Origin: CAZNKU01 sp045545235
GTDB taxonomy: Bacteria; Bacillota; Clostridia; Monoglobales; Firm-18
DNA length: 36,383 bases
Direction of reading: 5' to 3'
Assembly (NCBI GenBank): GCA_045545235.1
Contig: JAZQAN010000002.1
Coordinates: forward strand, 1 to 36,383
Of the stretch, positions 14,410 to 23,416 are shown piece after piece (within the stretch, counting starts at the first letter, position 1; every line of letters begins with the position of its first letter). The notes below the pieces were generated by a model. It made no database searches, was not told the origin of the DNA, and saw nothing but the letters and a program-made list of their open reading frames with translations. Position numbers and translations under genes: made by a program.

Positions 14410-15891
14410 TTACAAGGAATAACCCGTTGCCATACCCGTGTATTCGTTGAAGAAATCTTCAGCTGTTTTTTTCATAGCTACACTTATTGTATTCTCATCC
14501 ATAAACTGAAAATACATATGCAGACGTCCAAAATAATCGTCAATAGCCTGAACATTTATATACAAAATATTGTTTGACAGCCATCCTGCAGAAAATGCAG
14601 TGTTGTAATAATGACCGGCTTCAAACTGACCACCGACTTCCTTTGAATATCCCTCTTGAGGGAATTTTCCAAACACATTTTTACCAAAACCAAATTTAAA
14701 GGTCTTTTCACCCTGAGCATTTTCATACTCTATAGTACCTTCATCACCATCAAAATTAAATTTAACCCATTTTATGCCCATAGCATTATCTTCAAGACTG
14801 AAGGTTTTGCCTTCGATTTTTTCAGACATTATATTGGTTTTATCAGCCTTTGCAAACATAAGCTTTAAATCCTTGCTGTACTCACAAAGCTCATCGTACG
14901 CTTTTTGGTTCAATTCAGTGTTATCATCAGCAGTATCAACAACAAGATCAAAGAAATTATCTATTATAATTGTTTTTGCACTTGCCATCCCCTGATTATC
15001 ACCGTTGTAAATCATTATAATATCCTTATGAGGTACGCAGATTGCAAACTGACACCCCATACCGTTAAAGAAGAACCCATCCTGCTGAGTTTTCCATATT
15101 AAATAACCGTATCCGTATTCTGAAGGATGGTCAGATGTGTTATCTGTAGGAATAAGATTTGAAGTAGCATCACGAAGATACTTTTCATCAAGAATCTGTT
15201 CACCATCCCATTTACCGTAATTCATAGTAAAGCGTGCCACTTTTAAAAGGTCTGTAGCAGTACACAATACTGCAGAATCCCCCCAGGATGCACCACCCGG
15301 GCACTTTAAGCAATGTGCCTTTTTTGAAACACCGATTTTATCAAACATTTTTACACGAAGATATTCCATAAACGGCATTCCGGTAATTTTTTCAACAAGT
15401 GCTCCCAAAACAAAAGAGCCTGTACTGTCATAACGGAAAGTAGTTCCCGGAATTTTAGAAAAACCAAGGTTACCTGTTTGAAAATAAAATTTCACTCTGT
15501 CTCCTGATTTATCTGCAAACCAATATTTATATTCATCACCATGACCTGTACTCATCATAAGCATATCGCGGATAGTCTGCTTTTTAAGCATTTCACCGCA
15601 GCCTTCAACATACGCTTCATCATAAAAATCCACAATTTTGTCGTCAAGATTAACTTTACCGTCCTGAATAAGAAAGCCTACTGCAAGCGCAACAAAGCTT
15701 TTACTTACAGAATACTGTCTGTGTAAAAAATCCTTGTTAAAAGGTGCCCAGTAATTTTCATAAACTATATCATTGCCTCTTGCAATAATAATATTATGTG
15801 TTGAAAGGCCTGCCTTTTCAAGAACTTCAATATACTTTTTAATGTTTCCTGATTTTATACCTTTTTCTTCAGGTTGTTTATATGTAAACAT
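14410..15891 (-). CDS. serine hydrolase of the class C beta-lactamase/esterase family
   Basis: A 493-residue cytoplasmic-looking protein (no signal peptide). The S12-type serine nucleophile motif is SVSK (Ser61, Lys64). The second motif is YDS (154-156) rather than the usual YxN, and a C-terminal FNGMGCQ-like stretch may replace KTG. After about residue 330 an extra beta-rich domain follows (KTFSLEDNAMGIKWVKFNFDG onward), likely lipocalin-like. Family members include esterases, amidases and 6-aminohexanoate-dimer hydrolases; substrate is not predictable. The ribosome site AGGGGGAG lies before the ATG, 84 nt after proC ends, and it may be read through from the proline operon. A true beta-lactamase is unlikely without export. 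Confidence 0.82.
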   Translation of the reverse strand: MFTYKQPEEKGIKSGNIKKYIEVLEKAGLSTHNIIIARGNDIVYENYWAPFNKDFLHRQYSVSKSFVALAVGFLIQDGKVNLDDKIVDFYDEAYVEGCGEMLKKQTIRDMLMMSTGHGDEYKYWFADKSGDRVKFYFQTGNLGFSKIPGTTFRYDSTGSFVLGALVEKITGMPFMEYLRVKMFDKIGVSKKAHCLKCPGGASWGDSAVLCTATDLLKVARFTMNYGKWDGEQILDEKYLRDATSNLIPTDNTSDHPSEYGYGYLIWKTQQDGFFFNGMGCQFAICVPHKDIIMIYNGDNQGMASAKTIIIDNFFDLVVDTADDNTELNQKAYDELCEYSKDLKLMFAKADKTNIMSEKIEGKTFSLEDNAMGIKWVKFNFDGDEGTIEYENAQGEKTFKFGFGKNVFGKFPQEGYSKEVGGQFEAGHYYNTAFSAGWLSNNILYINVQAIDDYFGRLHMYFQFMDENTISVAMKKTAEDFFNEYTGMATGYSL

Positions 15892-15975
15892 ACGTACTCC
15901 CCCTATTTGTTTTTTTATATTATAACTCGCTCAAGTTTTCAAAACCTTTAATTTATTGCTTTATTTCTTTAATAA

Positions 15976-16776
15976 TCAACCTAATTTTTGCGTCTTTTTA
16001 TATGATTCTTCAACTGCATCAATTACGCAACTGCGAAAAGCACCTTTTTCAAGACTGTGTACCCCTGCTATTGTACTTCCGCCCGGACTGCACACCGCAT
16101 CCTTTAATTCTTCAGGATGTCTGCCTGTTTCAAGCACCATTTTCGCACCGCCAATAAGGGTCTGTGCCGCATATTTAATTGCCACATCTCTCGGCAAACC
16201 ACATTTAACACCACCATCTGCCATAGCTTCAATAAACATATACACAAACGCCGGCCCGCAGCCTGAAACTGCAGTAGCTGCATCAATAAGGTTTTCAGAA
16301 ATAACATCAACTTCACCCGACATACTCATCAATTCCTTAAATGAGGCAACGTCCCAGTCAGATACCATCTTATTGCCTGCCACAAGCATCATGCCCTCAC
16401 CTACTGTTGCAGGAGTATTTGGCATAATTCTTATAATTTTTCTGTTGCCGAAGTATTCACCAAGAGTATCTGTTGTAACGCCTGCAAGCATAGAGACAAT
16501 AATTGCATCACGGTTTTCGTCAAAAGCACTTTTCAATGTTTTTGCAACACCCTCAAGTCCCTGAGGCTTAACTGCAAGAAATACAAATTCCGAATTTTTA
16601 ACAACATCTTCCGAAAGGCCATTTTTACACCCAAGCCTTTTAGCCGCTTCCTCTGACTCTTCACGGCTTTTACAGGAAACTATTACATTTTCTCCACCTG
16701 TTTTTTTGCACACCGCCTGTGCAAGTGCACCGCCCATATTGCCTGCACCTATAAACCCTGCTTTATATTTAAACAT
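15976..16776 (-). CDS. proC: pyrroline-5-carboxylate reductase
   Basis: Last step of proline synthesis: reduces pyrroline-5-carboxylate with NAD(P)H. The 266-residue protein has the Rossmann start KAGFIGAGNMGGALAQA and the C-terminal family signature region from KDAVCSPGGSTIAGVHSLE. GTG at 16785 is in frame, but ATG at 16776 has GAGGTGA 7 nt upstream, so it is preferred. It lies 5 nt after proA in a complete proB-proA-proC operon. The reading is secure. Confidence 0.96.
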   Translation of the reverse strand: MFKYKAGFIGAGNMGGALAQAVCKKTGGENVIVSCKSREESEEAAKRLGCKNGLSEDVVKNSEFVFLAVKPQGLEGVAKTLKSAFDENRDAIIVSMLAGVTTDTLGEYFGNRKIIRIMPNTPATVGEGMMLVAGNKMVSDWDVASFKELMSMSGEVDVISENLIDAATAVSGCGPAFVYMFIEAMADGGVKCGLPRDVAIKYAAQTLIGGAKMVLETGRHPEELKDAVCSPGGSTIAGVHSLEKGAFRSCVIDAVEESYKKTQKLG

Positions 16777-16781
16777 TAAAA

Positions 16782-18038
16782 TCACCTCACCTGTCCGTTA
16801 CCTTTTATAATATATTTGTAAGTTGTAAGCTCTTCAATACCCATAGGTCCTCTTGCATGAAGCTTTTGTGTAGATATACCCATTTCACAACCAAGTCCAA
16901 ATTCCCCGCCGTCAGTAAAGCGTGTTGAAACATTAACATACACCGCAGCACTGTCGGTTTCACAAACGAATTTTTCTGCAATTTCCTCATTTTCAGTAAC
17001 AATACCCTCGCTATGTCCTGTTGAGTGTTCAAGTATATGCAAAATTGCCTCTTCAGGACTATCAACAACCTTAACCGCAAGAATATAATCCAAAAACTCA
17101 GTATCAAAATCATTTTCACCTGCACAAGTTCCTTCAATTATTTTTGCAGATTTTTCATCAAGACGAAGTTCTACCGGAATAAGCTTATTTTTCATTCGTT
17201 CGTCAACCAATTCAGATTTTAAAAGTGGTAAGAATTTTTCCGCAATATTTTTGTGTACAAGACAAACCTCCTGTGCATTACATACAGATGGTCTGCTTGT
17301 TTTTGCATTGTTGACTATTGTAATTGCCTTTTCAAGGTCTGCAAATTCATCAATATAAATATGGCATATTCCCGTACCTGTCTGTATACACGGTACAGTT
17401 GCATTTTCAACACACGCACGTATAAGCCCTGCACCGCCACGTGGAATCAGAAGGTCCACAAGTCCGTTTGCCTTCATAAGTTCCGTAGCACTCTGACGTG
17501 TTGTATCCTGAACAAGGTTTATAATTTCAGGATTCATACCTGCGTTTTCTATGCCCTTTTTAAGAGCATTTACAATTGCATTCGATGTATTAAAAGCTTC
17601 TTTACCACCACGAAGCACGCACACATTACCGCTTTTTACAGAAAGTGCCGCCGCATCGGAAGTAACATTAGGACGGCTTTCGTAGATTATAGCCACTACC
17701 CCTATAGGTACACGCTTTTTATATATGGTCATACCGTTTGGGCGTGTAACCTCTTTTATAATTTCGCCGGTAGGGTCGGGAAGCAAGGCAATATCACGTA
17801 TACCGTCTGCCATAGCACAAATACGCTTTTGGTCAAGCATAAGTCTGTCAAGCATAACAGCTGAAATGCTCCCTTTTGCATTTTCCATATCAATTTTATT
17901 TTGTTCAATAATAAGGTCTGTATTATCAACAAGTGCATCAGCCATTGAATTCAAAATCATATTTTTTGTTTCAGAATCAACTCTGTTAAGGTCACGCCAC
18001 GCACTTTTTGTAACCTTCAGTATTTCAAGTGTAGTCAT
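16782..18038 (-). CDS. proA: gamma-glutamyl phosphate reductase
   Basis: NADPH-dependent enzyme of the aldehyde dehydrogenase superfamily that turns gamma-glutamyl phosphate into glutamate semialdehyde. At 418 residues it has standard length. Catalytic Cys253 lies in SRPSVCNAQE; the motif VGVVAIIYESRPNVT and the glycine-rich LIPRGGAGLIR are also seen. It starts 1 nt after the proB stop. ProB and ProA form a complex that shields the unstable acyl phosphate, which fits this tight spacing. Confidence 0.97.
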   Translation of the reverse strand: MTTLEILKVTKSAWRDLNRVDSETKNMILNSMADALVDNTDLIIEQNKIDMENAKGSISAVMLDRLMLDQKRICAMADGIRDIALLPDPTGEIIKEVTRPNGMTIYKKRVPIGVVAIIYESRPNVTSDAAALSVKSGNVCVLRGGKEAFNTSNAIVNALKKGIENAGMNPEIINLVQDTTRQSATELMKANGLVDLLIPRGGAGLIRACVENATVPCIQTGTGICHIYIDEFADLEKAITIVNNAKTSRPSVCNAQEVCLVHKNIAEKFLPLLKSELVDERMKNKLIPVELRLDEKSAKIIEGTCAGENDFDTEFLDYILAVKVVDSPEEAILHILEHSTGHSEGIVTENEEIAEKFVCETDSAAVYVNVSTRFTDGGEFGLGCEMGISTQKLHARGPMGIEELTTYKYIIKGNGQVR

Positions 18039-18039
18039 A

Positions 18040-18807
18040 TTAACACCTCTTTTTGAATTTTGTGCCTATTGATTTACCATTCACAATGTCGTAAAGCTTT
18101 AATGGATTTGCTCCGTTTGCTATTACCATTTCACAACCTGCATCCGTTGCAATTTTGGCAGCCTTAAGTTTAGTAGCCATACCACCTGTTCCAAGGGAAC
18201 TGCCTTTTCCTCCTCCAAGCTTCATAATGTCGTCATTTATTTTTTCAACAACATTTATAAGCTTTGCGTCAGAATATTTGTGTGGGTCTTTATCATAAAG
18301 TCCGTCTATATCTGAAAGCAAAACCAAAAGGTCTGCATTTATGTTTGCAGTTACTATTGCTGATAATGTATCATTATCACCAATTTCAATTTCATCTGTT
18401 GAAACAGTATCATTTTCATTAATAATCGGCAAAGCACCAAGTTCCAAAAGGCGCTCTAAAGTATTATGGAAATTCTGTTTTCTTTTCTTATCATCAATAT
18501 CAGGACTTGTTATAAGCAACTGTGCAACAGTATGGTTGTATTCAGTGAAAATTTTATCATATGTATACATAAGCTCACACTGACCTACCGCCGCAGCCGC
18601 CTGTTTTGTAGGTATGTCATCAGGACGTTTGGAAAGGCTTAGTTTACCTACCCCCATACCAATAGCACCTGAAGACACAAGTATAATCTGATGCCCTGCA
18701 TTTTTAAGGTCTGCAAGAACCTTGCAAAGTTCTTCTATTCTTCTTATGTTAAGTCTGCCCGTTGAATGTGCAAGAGTAGACGTACCAACTTTAACTACAA
18801 TCCTCAT
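18040..18807 (-). CDS. proB: glutamate 5-kinase, without PUA domain
   Basis: Phosphorylates glutamate, the first and feedback-controlled step of proline synthesis. The 255-residue protein contains only the amino-acid kinase fold: VVKVGTSTL, LVSSGAIGMGVG, NENDTVSTDEIEIGDND and GTGGMATKLKAA. The C-terminal PUA domain of E. coli ProB (367 residues) is absent, as in many Firmicutes. An in-frame upstream start (18846) is less likely, because GGAGGCAA lies 3-8 nt before ATG 18807. Promoter at 18837-18865. No T-box leader fits in the short upstream region. Confidence 0.95.
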   Translation of the reverse strand: MRIVVKVGTSTLAHSTGRLNIRRIEELCKVLADLKNAGHQIILVSSGAIGMGVGKLSLSKRPDDIPTKQAAAAVGQCELMYTYDKIFTEYNHTVAQLLITSPDIDDKKRKQNFHNTLERLLELGALPIINENDTVSTDEIEIGDNDTLSAIVTANINADLLVLLSDIDGLYDKDPHKYSDAKLINVVEKINDDIMKLGGGKGSSLGTGGMATKLKAAKIATDAGCEMVIANGANPLKLYDIVNGKSIGTKFKKRC

Positions 18808-18836
18808 AAATTGCCTCCAAAACAAAACTTTATAAT

Positions 18837-18865
18837 ATTTTACCACTTATCTTGCCTTATTTCAA
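18837..18865 (-). promoter_or_regulatory. sigma-A promoter for proBAC
   Basis: Minus strand -35 TTGAAA (18860-18865), 17-bp spacer, -10 TAAAAT (18837-18842), 30 nt before the proB start. It lies next to the divergent promoter at 18874-18902 without overlapping it. Confidence 0.7.
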
Positions 18866-18873
18866 CATTTTTA

Positions 18874-18902
18874 TTGACTTTTTATGGCAGTAATTTTATA
18901 AT
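18874..18902 (+). promoter_or_regulatory. strong sigma-A promoter for the metallophosphoesterase
   Basis: -35 TTGACT (18874-18879), 17-bp spacer, consensus -10 TATAAT (18897-18902). Confidence 0.82.
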
Positions 18903-18932
18903 AATTTAAAATAAATTTAAGGAGTGACACCT

Positions 18933-19925
18933 ATGAGTATAAAGTTTGGTGTTTGTGCTGATTTGCACGTTGATATTATGCACGACTGCGAAGAAAGACT
19001 CGAAGCATTTATAAAAGCATGCCGTGAAGAAAATGTAGATTTTATAATACAACTTGGTGATTTTTGCTATCCTGACATAAGAGACTGTATATGCAAGCCT
19101 GAAAATCGTCCTGAAAATATAGAAAACGCACTTAATACACCTACATATGCAGATAAAGATAAAATTATAAATATGTACAAAAATTTTGAAAAGCCTTCGT
19201 ACCATGTAATAGGTAATCACGATTGTGATATGTGTTCAAAAGAACAGATTTTAGAATACTACGAAGCGGACTATGGTCCGTACTATTCATTTGATATGGG
19301 TGGTTTTCACTTTATTGTTCTTGACCCCAATTATATGAAGCTTAACGGTGAATATGTTTCTTACGACAGAGGTAATTATTTTGATGAAAGCTATCGTCCT
19401 GACAAAGTTTTACCATACCTTCCCGACGAACAGATAAAATGGCTTAAAAAGGAACTTGCCGAAACAGATTACCCATCTGTTATATTCACCCATCAGAAAC
19501 TGATTAAAGGTAACGGATGTATCCTTAACTGGCAGGATGTAAAAAAAGTTATAGACAATGCACCAAACAAGGTTGTTATGGCACTGAACGGTCACGAACA
19601 TGTAGATTTGGCAGAAAAAACAGACGGTGTATGGTATTATACAGTTAACTGTATGTCAAATATGTGGGTTGGAAAACGTTTTGGCAGAACAGACAGATAC
19701 CCTGCTAAAATTTACGAGAAATACCCAAGCATTGAGTATGTTATCCCATACGAAAAGTCGCAGTTTGCAATTATAACAATGGATGAAAACGGTGCCCGAA
19801 TAAAAGGTACCGACGGCGGATTTGTCGGGGCTTCACCCGAGGAAATGGGAACAAATGCACAAGGCGAAACACTTTTAAACAGAAACATAACCTCAACAGT
19901 TAAAGACAGATATCTTAAATTTTAA
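18933..19925 (+). CDS. calcineurin-like metallophosphoesterase
   Basis: A 330-residue cytoplasmic phosphoesterase with all five metal-binding blocks: DLHVD (10-14), GDFC (42-45), GNHD (94-97), THQK (about 190) and NGHEHVD (about 223). Two metal ions should be bound. Members cleave cyclic nucleotides, phosphodiesters or nucleotides; the substrate cannot be told here. The N-terminal MSIKFGVCADLHVD has no signal peptide. ATG at 18933 lies 8 nt after AAGGAG, better than the overlapping GTG at 18924. It is a single-gene unit with its own promoter and an 18-bp terminator. Confidence 0.9.
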   Translation: MSIKFGVCADLHVDIMHDCEERLEAFIKACREENVDFIIQLGDFCYPDIRDCICKPENRPENIENALNTPTYADKDKIINMYKNFEKPSYHVIGNHDCDMCSKEQILEYYEADYGPYYSFDMGGFHFIVLDPNYMKLNGEYVSYDRGNYFDESYRPDKVLPYLPDEQIKWLKKELAETDYPSVIFTHQKLIKGNGCILNWQDVKKVIDNAPNKVVMALNGHEHVDLAEKTDGVWYYTVNCMSNMWVGKRFGRTDRYPAKIYEKYPSIEYVIPYEKSQFAIITMDENGARIKGTDGGFVGASPEEMGTNAQGETLLNRNITSTVKDRYLKF

Positions 19926-19926
19926 A

Positions 19927-19965
19927 TAGAAAAAATGGGGATGATTTTCATCCCCATTTTTTCTA
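19927..19965. terminator. perfect 18-bp bidirectional terminator
   Basis: Arms 19927-19944 and 19948-19965 are exact complements (core ATGGGGATGA) with a 3-nt loop, A-run on the left and T-run on the right. It serves both the metallophosphoesterase and the convergent YitT gene, whose stop codon lies inside the right arm. Confidence 0.9.
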
Positions 19966-20799
19966 TTTATACAAATAAAATCCATTTCCCTTAATTCTCT
20001 GAGATTCTGAAAACACTATAAATGCCTCGCTGTCAATTTCAAGTATCTTTCGTTGAAAATCATGGCTTTCACCCTCTTTAAGTGCGCAGAAAAGCATTTT
20101 CTTATTCTCCATTGTATATGCACCCACAACGTCAATTATTGTAACCCCTCGCGGTGATGTACTTACAAGAAATTTTGATATTTCATCACCTTTTTCGGTT
20201 ATAACAAACGCAATTCTTGAAACATTAAGCTGTGCTATAACAAAATCTATTGCATAGCTTTGAATAAAAAGTGCTATTGCACCAAAAAGTGTAAGCTCAA
20301 TTTGTTTAAACACTATGAAGGATGCAAAAATTATCAGTCCGTCTACCACAAGCAAAACCTTACCAATGGGTATTGTCGGAAACATTTTCTGAATCATTCT
20401 TCCTAAAATATCGGTACCGCCTGTTGAAGCCTGTGCCGCAAAGGCTATACCTATTCCAAGACCGTAAAGAGCCCCGCCTATTATGGTTGCAAGCATTGTG
20501 TTTTCCATCTCAAGTGGAATATAGGAAAACAACTGAATAAATAAAGATATAAGCCCTGCGCCCAAAAGAGTTTTCAATGTGAATTTTTTTCCAAGAAGCC
20601 CAAGCCCCAATATAAGTAACACAACATTTATAACAATGTTACTAAGACCTGTAGGAATGTGAAGTGTATGATAAAGTATTGTAGCAATACCCGAAACTCC
20701 TCCACCTACAATTTTATTTGGTGTTAAAAATACACTTATTGAAAAACCGGTTATCATCGTGCCAAGTATTATTGCAAATACAGATTTAATTTTCTTCAT
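19963..20799 (-). CDS. YitT family membrane protein (DUF161/DUF2179)
   Basis: A 278-residue protein with five or six membrane helices in the first 200 residues (GFSISVFLTPNKIVGGGVSGIATILYH is the hallmark N-terminal region; STGGTDILG the second) and a C-terminal soluble DUF2179 domain (RGVTIIDVVGAYTMENKKML, then DSEAFIVFSES). Function of the family is not established; it is often listed as a possible transporter or ligand-sensing membrane protein. It starts 11 nt after the lyase gene with an AAGAGGG site, so it is probably co-expressed with it. Confidence 0.9.
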   Translation of the reverse strand: MKKIKSVFAIILGTMITGFSISVFLTPNKIVGGGVSGIATILYHTLHIPTGLSNIVINVVLLILGLGLLGKKFTLKTLLGAGLISLFIQLFSYIPLEMENTMLATIIGGALYGLGIGIAFAAQASTGGTDILGRMIQKMFPTIPIGKVLLVVDGLIIFASFIVFKQIELTLFGAIALFIQSYAIDFVIAQLNVSRIAFVITEKGDEISKFLVSTSPRGVTIIDVVGAYTMENKKMLFCALKEGESHDFQRKILEIDSEAFIVFSESQRIKGNGFYLYK

Positions 20800-20810
20800 T
20801 TTATACCCTC

Positions 20811-23345
20811 TTAAAAACTATACTGTGTACCATCTTCGAAATCAACAGTTGTTACAGCATTTTCACTTGTATCTTTGTTGTTTATATGTGTAAAGTCAAA
20901 AACTTTACCGTTGATTTCTGCTTTAAATGCATTTACATTATCGTGAGAATTATCAGATATTACATTTACATCAACTGTTTCACCCTTGTTAAGCGGTATA
21001 ATCAAGCTTGTGTAAGTGCATTCACCTTTACACTTCTTTGTAAGCACCGCTTTTTTACTGTCGGTAATGGTTCCTGCCCCGGGAGAATATCTGGAATATT
21101 CAAAGTCAGCACTGTCAATTTTGCCCACAGGTACTATAAGAACGTTAATACCGTCATCAAAGTTACTACGCATTATATTGGTATTTTCATCTATTGTCAT
21201 ATTTGCTGAAGGAAGCATATGCCATAACAATGTAAAGGTAGACTCCTTGTCACAGTTAACAGGTTTAATATAGTCTGTTACAATCCAGAATTTATGCTCC
21301 TTGCAGAAAGTGACACTTCTGTTTTGCAATTCAACTGCACTGTTGTTTGCACCTGAATATTCGCAGTAGTCAAATTTATCGTTTGTATCAAAGCCAAGCT
21401 GGTTTGCATCTTTACGGATTGTATTTTCAACACCGTCAACCATCATAATGTTATGTGTTGAAGACTTTGTCATATATTCAAATATAGGCCCTGTAAGCTG
21501 AGCACCATAGCCCTGGTCTGTTACCAGGTGTCTGCCGTATGCCATCATCGCAAGTGAAAATACATCATTGTGTCCGTGGGAAGCCTCTCGTTTACCTGTA
21601 ACAACCATTGCAAGAGCATCCTTTGACCAGTCGGTTTTCATATAAGTTCTGCGGTTCACAGGCTGGTTAAAGGTTGTAAAGTTTGGAAGCTTGCCATCCT
21701 TACCATCAGTTACAACATATTTTATTTCTTCGTCGTCCCCGACAAGGGCATAGCAAAGGTCATAAAATTTCTTTATAATACGTGTTACATCTTCAAATGC
21801 ATATGTAGAGTCTGCAATATTAAAATCACTTCTTACGGGACTTGCCGTATAATAGAAGGTCTTAATAAGATTGTATATAATATCACTTGATTCTTCCGAA
21901 AAAGGAAGTGGTTCATTTGTAGCATTATATATGTTAAATACCTCTGTTATTGTATTTAACAAAGTCTGATGATAATTAAGAGAAAGTTCAATGCAGGAAT
22001 TATCCTCATTTATAAAACCTGCCATAAGTCTTTCATTTTCTTTAACTGTTTTTTCAAACCATACATCACGTTCCTTTAATTCAGGAAAGTAACCAATTAC
22101 GCTGTAAACACCTTCTGTAGCATATGAACCCCAGTTGTTTGTTGCCTTTCCGTAGTACACTTCCACAAGGTATTTTGCAACCTTATAAAAATTCTTCATA
22201 AGTCCGCAGAATGTATCAGGTGTCACATATTTACTTTCAATAACCTTCATAAAGTCGCAAAGGTGGTTATCACAATATCTGGACATATCAAGTTCATTGT
22301 TAACCTCACGGTCTGCACCTACAAAGTGTACCATTCCCATTGCATTTCTTATAAAAGTATAAGCGTATTTTTCATCTTTTGTGTCATAATAAAGCTGTGC
22401 TATTGGTGAAAATTCATAGGCACGGTGGAAAAAGCAAATTTTACCTTTGTTAAAAGGTATGTGACTTGTTATGAAATCCCAGGTATTCATATCACTGCAG
22501 GAAAATAAAAGTTCATCGGTAACATTTGCCCAGCAATGAGTTTTTTCATCCCAGCTTGATTCATATTCATTATATACAAATATTTCTTTTTCTCCGTTTT
22601 GTGTGTTGCCGTACACATTAAGAGTAACCTCTGAAACCTCGTCACCTTCCTTTAAAAAGCCAAGGTCAAAAACAAGGTAAACTCGTTTCATATGTTCGTC
22701 GTGATTATGGTAAATACCACTTTCCTGAACTTCAAAAACATCAAGGCTGCTGAAATTTTTATTTTCGTTCTCACCGCCTGAAAGCATAGTGTTTTTATGA
22801 CATTCAACCTTTACTTTTTCTCCGTTAAGAGTAAGCTCAAGGTAAGGTATATGTTTGGAATTTCTTGAATGTATATACGCAGGATTAATTTCCTTATCCA
22901 CAGACATAAGTATAAATTCAATATCCTTATGTGTTCCGAAAATGTGTCTTTTCATTGAAAATGTAACATCTTTTTTGTACCATTTTTCTTCCTGACACAT
23001 ATTGAAAAAGCCCATTGTATGGCCATTCATTGTGCTTACACAATATATGTTTTTCTCAAGAGTTTCCGCACACAATTCAAGTTGCTTTCTGTCAGCGCCA
23101 CCTTGCTTGTACTGTGGTAACTTTGCATTTTTATGCTTGTTGCGGTAGTATTTTAAAAGTTCTTCTTTTGCAAGAGAATAATTGTTGTTATCTTTAACGG
23201 CAGCAATTACTCCTGAAAGTTCGTTTGCATATTTTTCATAATCAAATACACTTTCAAAATTCCATCTGCCCGTTTCCGCATTCCATTCACCAAAAAAATC
23301 TCTGTCTAAAACCCTGTGCGGATCTTTATATATTGTATAATTCAT
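20811..23345 (-). CDS. heparinase II/III-like polysaccharide lyase
   Basis: An 844-residue protein with the two-part build of this superfamily: an alpha-helical barrel in the N-terminal half (for example YYGKATNNWGSYATEGVYS around residue 410) and a beta-sandwich C-terminal half. The linking signature REASHGHNDVFSLAMMAYG (about 585-600) and the following SSTHNIMMVDG (about 627-637) match the Heparinase_II/III domain with His in the metal/catalytic region. Members cleave uronic-acid polysaccharides (heparin, alginate and related) by beta-elimination. No signal peptide is seen, so it should act on imported oligomers. The next upstream gene is a GH16 hydrolase. The exact substrate cannot be predicted. 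Its promoter is covered by a palindrome at 23367-23393. Confidence 0.85.
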   Translation of the reverse strand: MNYTIYKDPHRVLDRDFFGEWNAETGRWNFESVFDYEKYANELSGVIAAVKDNNNYSLAKEELLKYYRNKHKNAKLPQYKQGGADRKQLELCAETLEKNIYCVSTMNGHTMGFFNMCQEEKWYKKDVTFSMKRHIFGTHKDIEFILMSVDKEINPAYIHSRNSKHIPYLELTLNGEKVKVECHKNTMLSGGENENKNFSSLDVFEVQESGIYHNHDEHMKRVYLVFDLGFLKEGDEVSEVTLNVYGNTQNGEKEIFVYNEYESSWDEKTHCWANVTDELLFSCSDMNTWDFITSHIPFNKGKICFFHRAYEFSPIAQLYYDTKDEKYAYTFIRNAMGMVHFVGADREVNNELDMSRYCDNHLCDFMKVIESKYVTPDTFCGLMKNFYKVAKYLVEVYYGKATNNWGSYATEGVYSVIGYFPELKERDVWFEKTVKENERLMAGFINEDNSCIELSLNYHQTLLNTITEVFNIYNATNEPLPFSEESSDIIYNLIKTFYYTASPVRSDFNIADSTYAFEDVTRIIKKFYDLCYALVGDDEEIKYVVTDGKDGKLPNFTTFNQPVNRRTYMKTDWSKDALAMVVTGKREASHGHNDVFSLAMMAYGRHLVTDQGYGAQLTGPIFEYMTKSSTHNIMMVDGVENTIRKDANQLGFDTNDKFDYCEYSGANNSAVELQNRSVTFCKEHKFWIVTDYIKPVNCDKESTFTLLWHMLPSANMTIDENTNIMRSNFDDGINVLIVPVGKIDSADFEYSRYSPGAGTITDSKKAVLTKKCKGECTYTSLIIPLNKGETVDVNVISDNSHDNVNAFKAEINGKVFDFTHINNKDTSENAVTTVDFEDGTQYSF

Positions 23346-23366
23346 AAAAAAACACCCCTACATATA

Positions 23367-23393
23367 ATTTGGTATATTTTAATTATACCAAAT
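23367..23393. promoter_or_regulatory. operator-like palindrome over the lyase promoter
   Basis: Perfect 10-bp inverted repeat ATTTGGTATA/TATACCAAAT with a 7-bp centre. It overlaps the -10 box of the minus-strand promoter. A dimeric repressor bound here would block transcription. No regulator gene lies nearby. Confidence 0.6.
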
Positions 23394-23411
23394 ATACTAT
23401 TGAGGTGTCAA
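23382..23411 (-). promoter_or_regulatory. sigma-A promoter for the lyase and YitT genes
   Basis: Minus strand -35 TTGACA (23406-23411), 18-bp spacer, consensus -10 TATAAT (23382-23387), starting just before the GH16 stop codon is cleared, about 37 nt from the lyase start. Confidence 0.75.
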
Positions 23412-23416
23412 TTCAA

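Noticed and set aside
14410..15891. The serine hydrolase as an antibiotic-resistance beta-lactamase
   Set aside because: It lacks a signal peptide, its second motif is YDS rather than YxN, and an extra C-terminal domain is present, all more typical of esterase or amidase relatives.
15956..16564. 202-codon open frame on the plus strand opposite proC
   Set aside because: It mirrors proC codons and shows low-complexity Ser/Thr/Pro-rich translation; proC has clear family motifs, ribosome site and operon context.
17253..17864. 203-codon open frame on the plus strand inside proA
   Set aside because: It lies entirely opposite a well-conserved proA; the translation is rich in Cys, Tyr and Phe, has no ribosome site and matches no known family.
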